Below, in pieces: positions 36,601 to 47,900 of a stretch of DNA of 64,000 nt. The stretch comes from Trichomonas vaginalis G3. Its lineage: Eukaryota > Parabasalia > Trichomonadida > Trichomonadidae. The notes under the pieces were generated by a model that was not told where the DNA came from, made no database searches, and saw only the letters and a program-made list of their open reading frames with translations. The stretch spans positions 25,497,896-25,561,895 of the forward strand of contig NC_067206.1 in the NCBI RefSeq assembly GCF_026262505.1, read 5' to 3'. The position numbers were made by a program, and so were the translations under genes. Numbering within the stretch: the stretch's first letter is position 1; each line of letters opens with the position of its first letter.

Positions 36601-38392
36601 CGATCTGATTGGAAAAGCTTATAGAAAGATTGTTTATGATCAAGGAAAGTGTGAATTGAACCAAGAACAAAAGGTTCTTCAGAAGAAATTCCAGAAAACT
36701 GAGAAAAATTATTATTCTGACGAATCTGAATCGGAAAGGAAGAAAGCTGCAAAACAAAAGAAATCAAAGAAGAACAAACATAAAAAGAAGAGCTCGGATG
36801 ATGATTTCATTTCTTCTGATTTCATTGAAATGGAAACTTCCGATGATTATGATTTCGAAACAAAACAAAAGAGAAAACCTGGACAAAAAAAGAGTGCTGT
36901 TTCTTCTGAATCAGAAGTATTTGAGTCAGAAATTGATCAAAAACAAAAACAAACACCACAAAAGAAAGAAGTTTCTGATGAATCTGATAATTCTCCATCT
37001 GATACGGAATCAAAAGAAAAAACAGAACAAATTCCTGAAAAGACAATCGTTTCATCTGATTCTGATAACTCAGAGTCAGAAGTCGAAGTTAAACAAAAGA
37101 AGAAACCAGGAAGAAAGAAGAAAGTTGTTGTTGCTTCTTCAGATTCTGATTCAGATGTGGAACAAAAGCCAAAGAAAAGAGGAAGACCAAAACGAGTTGT
37201 TTCATCCGATTCTGATGATTCTGATTCAGAAGTTGAAGTTGAAGTCAAACCAAAGAAAAGAGGAAGACCGAAACGTATCGTTTCTTCAGACTCTGATAAT
37301 TCTGAATCAGAAGTTGAAGTCGAAGTTAAACCAAAGAAAAGAGGAAGACCGAAAAGAATTATTTCATCTGATTCTGATGATTCTGAATCAGAAGTCGAAG
37401 TTAAACCAAAGAAAAGAGGTCGACCAAAAAGAATTATTTCTTCAGATTCTGATGATTCTGATTCGGAAGTTGAAGTTGAAATTAAACCACCACCTCCACC
37501 ACCAAAACGCAAAAGAGGAAGACCGAGGAAGAATCCAATTATTGCTTCAGATGAAAGCGAGGATCAAGAGAAAAGGACACAATCAATTAAACCTATCATC
37601 AAATCAACAAAATCTCTTTCTGATGATGAAAAATCTTCCCAACAAAGAGATTCTGATGATGAAAAATTAACATCTTCAGGAGAAGTGAAATATTGGACAA
37701 AGGAACGAGATCAGAAGTTAGTTTCGATGCACAACAAGTTCTTCAATGATTCAGAGCTTTGGAACATAATTAAAAAGGAATTTCCAGAAGTTTCCATCCA
37801 AAATCTTCGCTACAGACTTTATACTTTGAGATTACTGAGTGAAACAAATCAAAGAAGGGACTTAATTTTCAGTCATTATTCTAATGAAGAAGAGCCTTCA
37901 CAGAGAACGAAACAAGCTTACATGAAAAGCTCTTTCAAATCCAAGACAATCAACGTTTGTTCACTTGTTAAAACTTATTTCAGCAGTGGAAGAAATGTTG
38001 ATTCTTGCTTCAGAAATTACAGTTCTGGATACTCAAAAGGATACGTAATTTATGTTTTGTTTTGGCTTTCAATGAAACTCAATTTCAGACCTTTCCTAAT
38101 TAAGGACTGGACAATGAGAGAAATCAGAGTTCTCTTGGAGAAGTCTTACGAAGGAATCGAGTACAACGTTATCTGTGAGTACTTGAACAAGAAAACAGCA
38201 AGAAGAGCTGAAATGATGAGGAAATTAATTCCAAAAATTATCATGGAAACAAAGGAATTGCATGACTTTATAGTTATGTTTGATCAGTGCGACTCATCGA
38301 ATCAGCAACTCGACCATGATGACATTCCTTTATACGTTTGCCAACTTGTTGATTTCTTTAATTCATCAAAGAATTCAAATCAAAATGTTTAA
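33623..38392 (+). CDS. Giant UBA/SANT-repeat/AT-hook nuclear protein
   Basis: This 1589-residue protein has a possible ubiquitin-like N-terminus (MMKINVGPPLDGELSIDISA), then a UBA-like segment (FISNMGYQRENVIKALKDTN, about residues 90-125). Four SANT/Myb-like units, each with spaced Trp, start near residues 153 (KWTSSDDEKLLDLYLK), 411, 769 and 1355. Between them lie five copies of a module of about 115 residues of the form KGYLIYLIYW ... W...EIR.LL ... DIPVYV. Residues about 1180-1310 carry four KPKKRGRPKR AT-hook motifs plus a KRKRGRPRK variant, spaced by acidic SSDSDDS blocks. This points to a chromatin or DNA-binding role in the nucleus. The frame is uninterrupted. The specific function is unknown. 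Confidence 0.8.
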   Translation: MMKINVGPPLDGELSIDISANPTIMDVKAYIYKISTIPTSNIKIFRNNIEMANTVSTADFANNSTDHFTCIIDEQTENNNNIRQEDIDKKVDFISNMGYQRENVIKALKDTNYKTEDAISLLKSSISRQRADFTSKKEQHSNKISHDRSKHKEKWTSSDDEKLLDLYLKVSKTSIKWSFIQQYFPNCSTSRLEKKFNKIIKKIQQNKSNIKMPPALLNDVFGFVDINLHKSNLTQSFDRKVPINVIKLILSFNQNKCNIDDVVKEKDFNSFPKGYLIYLIYWIHINLNIFVLPSNKWSLKEIRILLDRHYNNNNDQEIASQLKKKDNFDVHDKIKQIKMAIIEDIELTTFAKYFENFEVKECEYNRDDIPVYVNDLLNKYLNFENDKLRLNQWSQATNYESEIEEDLISKEFQWNDEMEMKLLDGVEEYGSTNSGFRKILKKNEWEFPIEEITKHFKQIKTEICEGKKKNLIKNRTKLVINPFKLVKTYLAIGNIQSIYPFCTLGYLRYLLFFISSFIASQKVTNKQKEWTLNDVRVMLEMSSDGESDSSISERLNHKFDVNSIVDKKLEIVRQLRSSEMKKFVQYGENAAIPNQDFEIDENYIPIYFIKILEDYNNRNKNIVNILDVVDLFKKSDNNFNFDLFKQKFPENNPGHLLFIFHWLVFSLNKCIYVDGWSHYDIKQVFIDYYEKVDPELTRKKLLTRKTADEIVRFRTQLIESLKKPPNLEEFMSSVKFDVNESEYDFLGIPSYLRDAVSLYKNHRRVLEGAYKWTKENEQLLLTLFSARKANWEKISQNFPNCQLNDLKNHFKELKSEIENGNKRNFEITAEEKDFIMKYQPEKEEKYEENESIVVLKSEKYEIPKIPTEAIDIKDILMKLKENSMYYKKLDNYKGLSSGYIAFLVFALMMRCRKYNFKRYNEKYYRMAILMHYDNVNKRLMQNYVNINIERFLALISKYNKKLLNQELLQSYIDVAETVKVTNEYSVQGVPVYFDLIGKAYRKIVYDQGKCELNQEQKVLQKKFQKTEKNYYSDESESERKKAAKQKKSKKNKHKKKSSDDDFISSDFIEMETSDDYDFETKQKRKPGQKKSAVSSESEVFESEIDQKQKQTPQKKEVSDESDNSPSDTESKEKTEQIPEKTIVSSDSDNSESEVEVKQKKKPGRKKKVVVASSDSDSDVEQKPKKRGRPKRVVSSDSDDSDSEVEVEVKPKKRGRPKRIVSSDSDNSESEVEVEVKPKKRGRPKRIISSDSDDSESEVEVKPKKRGRPKRIISSDSDDSDSEVEVEIKPPPPPPKRKRGRPRKNPIIASDESEDQEKRTQSIKPIIKSTKSLSDDEKSSQQRDSDDEKLTSSGEVKYWTKERDQKLVSMHNKFFNDSELWNIIKKEFPEVSIQNLRYRLYTLRLLSETNQRRDLIFSHYSNEEEPSQRTKQAYMKSSFKSKTINVCSLVKTYFSSGRNVDSCFRNYSSGYSKGYVIYVLFWLSMKLNFRPFLIKDWTMREIRVLLEKSYEGIEYNVICEYLNKKTARRAEMMRKLIPKIIMETKELHDFIVMFDQCDSSNQQLDHDDIPLYVCQLVDFFNSSKNSNQNV

Positions 38393-38720
38393 TGTTTTTT
38401 TTATTTGTATGTATATCTTAAAATATTATTTTTGTTTTTATTAATTCATACAACTCAGATCTATATTATCATCAAATCCATCATTTATTACTAAATATCA
38501 ATCGGAAATAAGATATTACTGGATTATTGCTAATACATATGGCGCAAAACTAAAAGGAGTATAACTACTTTTTTTTTAATTTTGAGTTTAATTTGAAGTG
38601 AAAAAACAGGACATAATTTTGTATTAGAAGAATATTTAAATATATAGATATAATGTTTAAGATAGAATATGTGGTTGACTGCATTAGATCTTCTAATTTA
38701 ATATCTAAATTCAGTTTTTA
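38393..38720. other. Host intergenic region, AT-rich
   Basis: This lies between the convergent ends of the SANT/AT-hook gene and the BTB pseudogene. No gene seen. Confidence 0.6.
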
Positions 38721-38761
38721 TTAAATTTTTGTTAAATCACCCTTGAAATCAAAAATACTTA
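38721..38761 (-). pseudogene. 3' remnant of the BTB-family gene beyond the transposon
   Basis: Read on the minus strand, this encodes SIFDFKGDLTKI and a stop. It matches the expected end of the BTB/F5-8-like family. Without the 38766-43370 insertion and one TTAA copy it joins in frame to the part ending at 43371. Confidence 0.7.
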
Positions 38762-39203
38762 TTAAGGATGGGCACTCATAGGCTCCTGACAGCATAAAAA
38801 TGTTATTATCTCACAATATAAAAGGAATCATAGGAATCTACAACTATATCTATATTGTTGGAAGACTTCTTAATGTATCATGCATATAAGTTATATCAAT
38901 AACTCCATTATGTTATATGATTGTAATCATATTTTCGTTTCATGTTCAAAAACATTAAAATCATACTAACTATATGAGTATTATATTTAGGAAGCTGATA
39001 TATAGATATGATAAAATGCTAGGTTTTGTGATTAAGAATATATACTTATCTTTTAGAAAATAATACTTTTATAAAAAATTATATCTTATATAATCTAAAA
39101 ATTTTGGACAATTAAAAAACATTAATTAAAAATAGAAGGTGAAAGTGTTTATTCAAAGAAGGTGCAAGATTATGATGTTTTGAGGGTGAAATAAATTTAA
39201 TAA

Positions 39204-40477
39204 TTATTTATGTGATTTAAGAGTAATACGATCATCGGTAGCTTGAAGACCTCTCTTTATAGCTCTTAATGCCGCAAACTTTTTTTGAACTTGCTTTGAA
39301 TTTTTGAATGCTTTGATTAAATCTTTTGTTGTATCATACATTCTGAAATATCTGTTCATCATTTCTGGCATTGTTGGTAAATTTAACCTGTATCTTATTG
39401 CTACAATCGTTTCAAACATACTTTCATTGAAATGCAATATTGTGACTGCCATCCTAATTGGCCAAGAAGCATGCCAATTAATATTTTTATTAGCAAGCAT
39501 TGCTTTGATATGGTTTATTGATTCAACTACTTGAGTTGAATGAATCTTTTTTACCATATCAAAGATTTTTACGGTATCTTCGAGGAATTTTTTAAGTGTT
39601 TTTATAGCAGTTTTATTTTTTGCATATTTCCATGGTTTAATCATCTTGCATTTTTCAGGATCTGGACAAAATTTATGATTTCCGGCATAATGTTTAGCGG
39701 AATTCAACCATAAAAACTTCTTTGTTTTAATTGACATATGTGTGTCATTGAGAAGTTGCCTAAGCCAACGCAATAAATTCTTTGAAATGCTAGATAAGAT
39801 TCTGAATTCTGGCAGTTTGAGCTTTTTCTGTATATTGTTAAGAAAATGTCCAGGATCTCTGTATTCTCTGATACCTTTGAACGTATTTTTGATTGTAGAA
39901 ACAATTTTGACATCGCCATCATGCACAAAAAAATTTACACGTTTTTCATTATTCCAACGCTTCAGCATTCTTTTTAAGCCTTCAAATTCCATTTCATTTG
40001 ATTTCCCGTTGAAATTACCTTTGAAATTTTTAAAAGATTTAGATATCACTTCCCAATCTACAATTTTTTGAGTTTCTCTTCTACAAATTGTACATAGCAA
40101 AACATTGCATTTCTTCTCTGACTCCAAGAACCGTCAAACAAAAGTCCCGAACATTTTCTCATTCGAGATTTCCAATAATTAACAGATTCTCTGGCAACTT
40201 CTATGATAACACGACCAACCTTTTCTTGGACTCGATGAAATGTAGCTTCTGACGGAACTTTGATGTTATTCAGCATGAATTGAAATTCTGATTGGCAAAA
40301 TGTAGCGCCGCTCAATAATACAGATAGCACAAATTCAACAGTGTTGACGACATATGGCTCTACCCTATTTTTCGCGCTTTGAACTAAGTTCTTTATACGC
40401 TTTGCAACTGCTTTTGTTCGCCGCGGCATGAAAAATGAAGAATAACTTGACGGTTTCTTGAACAAATGGTCGCACAT
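39204..40477 (-). pseudogene. Transposase, left-arm copy, single-base frameshift
   Basis: This is identical to the right-arm gene except that a run of seven A (right arm, about 42066) has six here (about 40063-40068). That shift stops the first part at 40058 and leaves the rest (40127-39204) open in another frame. It is inactive unless the run length is a sequencing error. Confidence 0.8.
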
Positions 40478-40955
40478 TCAAATATTGTGATGTACGATCA
40501 GGATAAAAGAATGTTGTTGCCGTGAATTTAGAAAATAGCAAAATTTCAATTTACGCAATCGAGATATAACTTGATCGTTTGAGCGATAACCATGGCACCC
40601 ATAGTATTAATGAAAGTACTCATACTTACAATTATTTTCTCCCATAGGAATATTGTTCAATATACTTCACCTATAGAGGAAATCTCGAAATAAAATCGAA
40701 TTTTTTCAAAAATTACAAAAATCAATTTTTTACAAAGATGTTCGAAAAATAACATTATATACGCATCAAATCAAAGCATTATATGGAGCATTATAATTCT
40801 ATATATGATTGTCCATCTTGCTGTTGTGCTATTTTTTTTAAACAATAATTTCATTGTTGAAATTAAATTTGCAATTTCAGTAAAAATTGCGACCCATCAT
40901 TTTGAATATAATTGAATTAATACATTTATTGTAAGAATATTATATACCAAATATT

Positions 40956-41179
40956 TAGGGTGATGAAAAAAATCAAGTCTAGCAAAGTCAATATATTAAA
41001 AACAGTGAAGACTATTATATAGCATTATAGTGCACAAGCTCAAATATTTAGTGATGCATTTCTCGAACTTATTTTATTTATAAGTTAACCTTGAAACATG
41101 AATTTTAGTATATCATGAGCATATTTTTTTCTAATTTTGCAATACTTATAATATCATACCAGGATTCATGTGGAAGTCT
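40956..41179. other. Unique spacer at the centre of the palindrome
   Basis: This 224-bp AT-rich spacer has no open frame of note. It separates the two arms and breaks the symmetry, so the structure is not a perfect end-to-end palindrome. Confidence 0.75.
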
Positions 41180-41657
41180 AATATTTGGTATATAATATTC
41201 TTACAATAAATGTATTAATTCAATTATATTCAAAATGATGGGTCGCAATTTTTACTGAAATTGCAAATTTAATTTCAACAATGAAATTATTGTTTAAAAA
41301 AAATAGCACAACAGCAAGATGGACAATCATATATAGAATTATAATGCTCCATATAATGCTTTGATTTGATGCGTATATAATGTTATTTTTCGAACATCTT
41401 TGTAAAAAATTGATTTTTGTAATTTTTGAAAAAATTCGATTTTATTTCGAGATTTCCTCTATAGGTGAAGTATATTGAACAATATTCCTATGGGAGAAAA
41501 TAATTGTAAGTATGAGTACTTTCATTAATACTATGGGTGCCATGGTTATCGCTCAAACGATCAAGTTATATCTCGATTGCGTAAATTGAAATTTTGCTAT
41601 TTTCTAAATTCACGGCAACAACATTCTTTTATCCTGATCGTACATCACAATATTTGA

Positions 41658-42932
41658 ATGTGCGACCATTTGTTCAAGAAACCGTCAAGTTATTCTTCAT
41701 TTTTCATGCCGCGGCGAACAAAAGCAGTTGCAAAGCGTATAAAGAACTTAGTTCAAAGCGCGAAAAATAGGGTAGAGCCATATGTCGTCAACACTGTTGA
41801 ATTTGTGCTATCTGTATTATTGAGCGGCGCTACATTTTGCCAATCAGAATTTCAATTCATGCTGAATAACATCAAAGTTCCGTCAGAAGCTACATTTCAT
41901 CGAGTCCAAGAAAAGGTTGGTCGTGTTATCATAGAAGTTGCCAGAGAATCTGTTAATTATTGGAAATCTCGAATGAGAAAATGTTCGGGACTTTTGTTTG
42001 ACGGTTCTTGGAGTCAGAGAAGAAATGCAATGTTTTGCTATGTACAATTTGTAGAAGAGAAACTCAAAAAAATTGTAGATTGGGAAGTGATATCTAAATC
42101 TTTTAAAAATTTCAAAGGTAATTTCAACGGAAAATCAAATGAAATGGAATTTGAAGGCTTAAAAAGAATGCTGAAGCGTTGGAATAATGAAAAACGTGTA
42201 AATTTTTTTGTGCATGATGGCGATGTCAAAATTGTTTCTACAATCAAAAATACGTTCAAAGGTATCAGAGAATACAGAGATCCTGGACATTTTCTTAACA
42301 ATATACAGAAAAAGCTCAAACTGCCAGAATTCAGAATCTTATCTAGCATTTCAAAGAATTTATTGCGTTGGCTTAGGCAACTTCTCAATGACACACATAT
42401 GTCAATTAAAACAAAGAAGTTTTTATGGTTGAATTCCGCTAAACATTATGCCGGAAATCATAAATTTTGTCCAGATCCTGAAAAATGCAAGATGATTAAA
42501 CCATGGAAATATGCAAAAAATAAAACTGCTATAAAAACACTTAAAAAATTCCTCGAAGATACCGTAAAAATCTTTGATATGGTAAAAAAGATTCATTCAA
42601 CTCAAGTAGTTGAATCAATAAACCATATCAAAGCAATGCTTGCTAATAAAAATATTAATTGGCATGCTTCTTGGCCAATTAGGATGGCAGTCACAATATT
42701 GCATTTCAATGAAAGTATGTTTGAAACGATTGTAGCAATAAGATACAGGTTAAATTTACCAACAATGCCAGAAATGATGAACAGATATTTCAGAATGTAT
42801 GATACAACAAAAGATTTAATCAAAGCATTCAAAAATTCAAAGCAAGTTCAAAAAAAGTTTGCGGCATTAAGAGCTATAAAGAGAGGTCTTCAAGCTACCG
42901 ATGATCGTATTACTCTTAAATCACATAAATAA
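41658..42932 (+). CDS. Kolobok-like transposase, right-arm copy, intact
   Basis: This 424-residue protein is the intact gene of the palindromic element. The core contains CSGLLFDGSWSQRRNAMFCY, the DG(S/T)W motif with the likely first catalytic Asp, seen in Kolobok and related DDE transposases. It continues with FFVHDGDVKIVSTIKN (second Asp) and EYRDPGHFLNNIQKKL, the His-containing helix. A downstream C-x4-C pair (FCPDPEKCKM) precedes the STQVVESINHIKAM helix, which may supply the last acidic residue. The N-terminus is basic. The ATG at 41658 may be too early; a second in-frame ATG (MPRRTKAVAKRIKN) lies 16 codons later. Confidence 0.72.
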   Translation: MCDHLFKKPSSYSSFFMPRRTKAVAKRIKNLVQSAKNRVEPYVVNTVEFVLSVLLSGATFCQSEFQFMLNNIKVPSEATFHRVQEKVGRVIIEVARESVNYWKSRMRKCSGLLFDGSWSQRRNAMFCYVQFVEEKLKKIVDWEVISKSFKNFKGNFNGKSNEMEFEGLKRMLKRWNNEKRVNFFVHDGDVKIVSTIKNTFKGIREYRDPGHFLNNIQKKLKLPEFRILSSISKNLLRWLRQLLNDTHMSIKTKKFLWLNSAKHYAGNHKFCPDPEKCKMIKPWKYAKNKTAIKTLKKFLEDTVKIFDMVKKIHSTQVVESINHIKAMLANKNINWHASWPIRMAVTILHFNESMFETIVAIRYRLNLPTMPEMMNRYFRMYDTTKDLIKAFKNSKQVQKKFAALRAIKRGLQATDDRITLKSHK

Positions 42933-43370
42933 TTATTAAATTTATTTCACCCTCAAAACATCATAATCTTGCACCTTCTTTGAATAAACACTTTCACCTT
43001 CTATTTTTAATTAATGTTTTTTAATTGTCCAAAATTTTTAGATTATATAAGATATAATTTTTTATAAAAGTATTATTTTCTAAAAGATAAGTATATATTC
43101 TTAATCACAAAACCTAGCATTTTATCATATCTATATATCAGCTTCCTAAATATAATACTCATATAGTTAGTATGATTTTAATGTTTTTGAACATGAAACG
43201 AAAATATGATTACAATCATATAACATAATGGAGTTATTGATATAACTTATATGCATGATACATTAAGAAGTCTTCCAACAATATAGATATAGTTGTAGAT
43301 TCCTATGATTCCTTTTATATTGTGAGATAATAACATTTTTATGCTGTCAGGAGCCTATGAGTGCCCATCC

Positions 43371-44642
43371 TTAATAAAAAGTTACAATTGCGTGCATTTC
43401 CTCCTATTTGAGTTAATTTGAAAGATACAAAATATTCACTTGTTTGCAGCGGAAATTCTTTGATTTCTCCTCCCTGAAATTCATAATATTTATTATTATC
43501 TAATACAATAGTTGTTCCATTTTCTTTGATTCCTTCTAACTTCCATCTTCTCAATAAGTCAGGATCCGTTACACATGTTGATTGTAAAACATATGATCTT
43601 GGTCTTAACTTATACCCTTTTAGATCAGCTTTTATCCATAAATTAGATTCACCCTTAGGAAATAAACTTCCCCTTCCAACCGATGAAGCAGTAATTTCCA
43701 TCTGAATTTCTTTAGAAATTTCTTTAAAATGAGATTCATAAACATTAATCGAATTATCTGATATTTTCAATTGATTTAACGATTTTTCAAATGATGAAAT
43801 AAGTTGGTTTGAAACGGTAAATTGATATTTATTTAAAGTTTTTTCAAATGATGATATAGATTGATTTGAGATTTTAATATTTTCTCTTATATTTGAATGA
43901 TAATTCTTTATCGTTTCATTGTATATCGTTAGAAGAACTGATTCGAATGAATGTTCAATAGAAAAGTTATAAATTTTGTCTAAAATTTCACTAGAACAAA
44001 ATGATAATTTGATATATCTAAATAAATCAAATAGTGTATTGTCTCTCTTGCAGATTTCTAAAAGCAACAAAGATAACTTATCTTCATTTTCGATCTTTAA
44101 TTGTTTCGAATTCAAGATTTTTTCACAAAATTCATAACCATTTTTTGCGAAATTTTCAATGATATCATTGTCATTTAAACAATATAAATGTGATAAATGA
44201 ATTCAATGCATTCATTTTCGGTTATAGTATCATTTTCTAAAATTGAAATTTCATATTTCTGAAAAACGTTTTCTTTTGTAATTGATTTATCTAATTTAAC
44301 ATGCTCGATATACACTTGGATAAAGATTTGATTCCCAAAACGCTTTCCGATTTCAAATATATCATGATAATGTTCTTCATCTTCTTGAAATTCGAGCTTT
44401 CCTGTTTCAAGAAACTTTATAAGTATGTCAATTGAATCTTCACATTTCAAATTTAGATTTATTTTAAACAAAGCCGTTCTTTTGTCATAAATACATTTGT
44501 CTTTTATTAAATCTGAAAAACAGACAGCCGAGGACTTCAATGTTTTGATTGTTCGACCATTAATAATTATATTTAATGGGCCACATTCAGTAAGAATGCC
44601 AACCCGCGATAGTTCATTACATAATTTCGGAAATTGAACCAT
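43371..44642 (-). pseudogene. BTB plus F5/8-type (discoidin-like) protein gene, disrupted
   Basis: The N-terminal half has a BTB/POZ-like domain (IIINGRTIKTLKSSAVCFSD, then FKINLNLKCEDSIDILIKFL). The C-terminal half has a coiled stretch and a discoidin-like domain (YKLRPRSYVLQSTCVTDPD, RRWKLEGIKENGTTIVLDNN). This combination is a large family in trichomonads; BTB parts usually mediate dimerisation. Two lesions are visible: a one-base shift near 44200, after ECIEFI, and the transposon inserted near the end, after NCNFL. The first may predate the second. A plain frame from about 44190 joins CLNDNDIIENFAKNGYEF to the second half. Confidence 0.75.
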
Positions 44643-44988
44643 TGAAAAAAAAAGTAAAAATAAAAAACCATCATTTTTTATAGGGGTATGTTTATGGTAA
44701 TATCAAAATGTCTCCTTCTTTTAAATAAACGAGTTAATGTGTAAATTACATATAATTGAATCTGACAAAATGTAAATTCCGCCAAAGAATTATCAATTCA
44801 AGATGTGCAAACAAATTAAAAGAAAATTATCTTATATGGAGTTCATGTGAATTGTTTAAGATTACCATACATAGAATGAACACAATAACTATAAGTTAAG
44901 ACCCAAGACATGTTAAAACAAGATCTAAAATAAAGAAAAAAAAATTTTTTTATAAGTAAAAAAAAATTCAATATAATATATAAATGTA
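44643..44988. other. Host intergenic region
   Basis: This AT-rich stretch lies between the BTB pseudogene start and the end of the coatomer gene. No gene seen. Confidence 0.6.
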
Positions 44989-47900
44989 TTAGTTATTAAT
45001 CTTCAAACCAGTTCCGATTCCTCCAACTTTAGATAACTGGCAAACGCTGCAAAGTTCATTTGCGTGTGATGCCTTATAGGTAGCACCGCAGAATGGGCAG
45101 GAAACCTTCTGTTCGCCGATTGGAATCTGAACTAATTCGTTGCAGCAGACCTCGAAATTTCCAACAGGAGTGAAATCAACTTTCACAGCGTCAGTCTTAT
45201 TTCCTTGGCTCTTTGACTCGATTACCTTTCTTGTTCTCTCATCAGTAGCGAACATGAGAGCTGTCTTGAAGCATCCGAGTGTTGTAGCGATGTTAACAGC
45301 CAAGTTCAAAGCGATGTTCTGCATCTTTTCATCGAGTTTCAGAGCGTAGATGTACAACAAATACTCGAGTTTTCTTTTATCTGGTTTCTTGATTGAGTTC
45401 TGTGCAATTCCGAGCATTGCTGCAATCACGTACTTCCTGCATATTTCTACAGCATCTATGACCTTCCTCTGCTCTTCAACAGTTGAAACAGATGCAATTG
45501 GAATTGACTGCAAAAGTGACAAGAAAATTGACTTTGCAGCATTGAATTTTCCTTTTGTCATGAGTTTGGAGCCTTCTTCGATCATCTTCTCCATTCTTTC
45601 GATGGAGAAATATGGAGAAGGAGCCTTCCTCTTCAAGAACTTCGCTGTCAAAGGAGAGATGATTGGAGGAGCGCATGCAAGAGCAGGAATTGAAACATGC
45701 GATGCAATGTAACTTGCAACAAAATGCTCCTTGAGTGGTTCTGCATTTATCAATGCAATCTGTTCAGACAAGACTTGCAATGCGAGGCCGAATTCACCGG
45801 CAGCAGCGTATTGACCAGCGATTTCGACTCCTTCCATCCATTGCGATGAAACAGATTGTCCTGGAGATGGAACAATGAATCCAGCAGCAGCTCCTTGTCC
45901 TGGAGAAGCAGTGACATCGAACTGGATGTCGTCCATGTCCCAGCCGTTCTCTTCGTCATCATCCTCTTCACCGTTTTCTTCTTTGGCTTCTGCGGCTTCT
46001 TCGTTGAAGTTCCAGCCGTTTTCTTCATCATCGTTTTCTACATCGTCATCGTCATCGTGCTGCGATCCTGGTGTGACAACATACTTTGGTCTGTTGATGT
46101 AAAGTGTTGGCCAGTCTTCCAATTTCTCAACAGTTTTGAGAGGAGATGAAGTGATCTCATGTTTGGCAAATTTCTTCAGTTCATCTTTGATTTCGTCTGG
46201 CACTTGAATTGATGACTGCAATGAGTCATCACCGTCAGCAGCGATGTATGCAATGGAAGGAGCGACATCGTGGAGAAGAATTGCCTCTGTCTTGAAGTCA
46301 TTTGACCAAATCGCGCGTTGTAATGAAAGTGAATCGTCAACTTTCAATGAATTGAGTTTCTGTGTCTGGCCACTGATCAAATAAAGGAAGGCAAGACGTT
46401 CCATGTTACCGCTCTTCTTGAATGCTTGCTCTGCAACTGTGAATCTGCCTTGTGCCATCGCTTCATCTGCTATTCTGTCCCAAATTACGGGATCGGCAAG
46501 CTCAGTTGCGGCATCTACGCCTAATTCGAGGTTGCCGGACTCCATGGCCAAGTCAAATTTGGCACGAGGTTGATGGACAAACTGAACGGCGATTTCGGGA
46601 TGTCCGTGCTTGTGGAGATAGTCGATGATGGAGGTGGAGCAGACCTTGGCGGACCTGAGTGTTGCGACGACGGCGTCGATTCGGTTTTCCATGATGGCAA
46701 GGCGGAATTTAATTTCAAGAGTGTCAATTGGGAACTTTCTCACAGTATCTTGTATGTTAAGTCCGTAGAGTTTATCTGAAATAGCGGCGACATAGAGTGT
46801 TTGTGGTGTACTCTTGAGAGTGCCGCCTTCTCCGTTGATAAGTAAGTATTTGACGTGGGTCCTTGTAGAATAAACGAAAACGTTGCTGTCAAACCATACG
46901 CCTGACTTTGTCTTGACAACTTCTGTGACTTTTGTAATGTTGTTGAAGTCAATATCCGAAATAATAACATCTGTTGACGTAAGCATACCAATGTGCTTCC
47001 TGTCTGGGCTCATGATGATGTTCTTGATGTTGGATAAGTGGGTCTGAGAGATCTGGGAGCGTCTCATGATGTCGTATCTGAAGAGAGTTTCGCCATCAGT
47101 TCCGAAAATAGTTCCTGGCGGGCCAGGGAAAATTTTCCTGCATTTGAGGGTAAGAGTGGATGTAGATGATCCGCCAATTTCGCGTAAACTGATGTTTTGT
47201 GTTTGTGAATCTGTTTGGAAGACAAATTGGTTACGGCCAATCCAAACAGGGTTGAATCCTTGAATGACTTGGTTGTCGTCACCTGGTTTTCCATTTGCTG
47301 GAACGATTTCGATACGATCTGGGTATCCAACAAGAAATACTTTATGTGTTGGGTTGTAGCTTACGGTAGTTGGTTTCGGATCAATAGGAGATTGACGTGA
47401 TGTCGATGATCTCTGTTTGATGTATCCAGTAACGCCGTCTGATTCATCTTTGATATTATAAGCGCGAATTGCATTTTCTTTGTAGTAATAAATGTTGCCA
47501 TCGACTGTATCGTATGCAGGAGCGTTTTTCGTGACACTATAAATGACTAAACCATTATCATGTCCAGCAGCGAAAATTGGCTTGACAGGATGGGCCGCGA
47601 CGCACCAGAACCTGTTTCCTTCGGACTTGTACTTTGAAAGATGTACGAAACGCTTTGAATCCCAGACTCTGACTGTCTGATCTTCTGAACAAGAAAGAAC
47701 GAGATCCATGTTTGGCATGAAGCATGCACAAGAAATATTTCCTGTGTGGCCGCGTAATGTAGCAACAAGGCTCATTTCAGTCTCAACGATTCTCCAGATC
47801 TTAACTGATTCATCATCTGAACAAGAAACGGCCATAGGCTTGTTTGGATGCCATGCAGCCCAGTTGACACCGGCTGTATGCTCTTCCTGTGTAAATTTCA

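Larger units (their letters stand above)
38766..43370. mobile_element. Palindromic Kolobok-like transposon with 2.19-kb terminal inverted repeats
   Basis: Two arms (38766-40955 and 41180-43370) are inverted copies of each other, differing by about one base in 2190, around a 224-bp unique spacer. Each arm carries a full transposase gene, oriented outward. TTAA flanks both sides (38762-38765 and 43371-43374). Removing the element and one TTAA rejoins the surrounding gene in frame. TTAA duplication plus a DGSW-type transposase suggest the Kolobok group; that grouping is inferred. Arms so alike imply a recent origin, or an inverted assembly duplication. Confidence 0.8.

Noticed and set aside
36798..37670. 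Second long plus-strand frame inside the SANT/AT-hook gene
   Set aside because: It is the shifted reading of the AT-hook/acidic repeats; the 1589-residue frame continues through it without a break.
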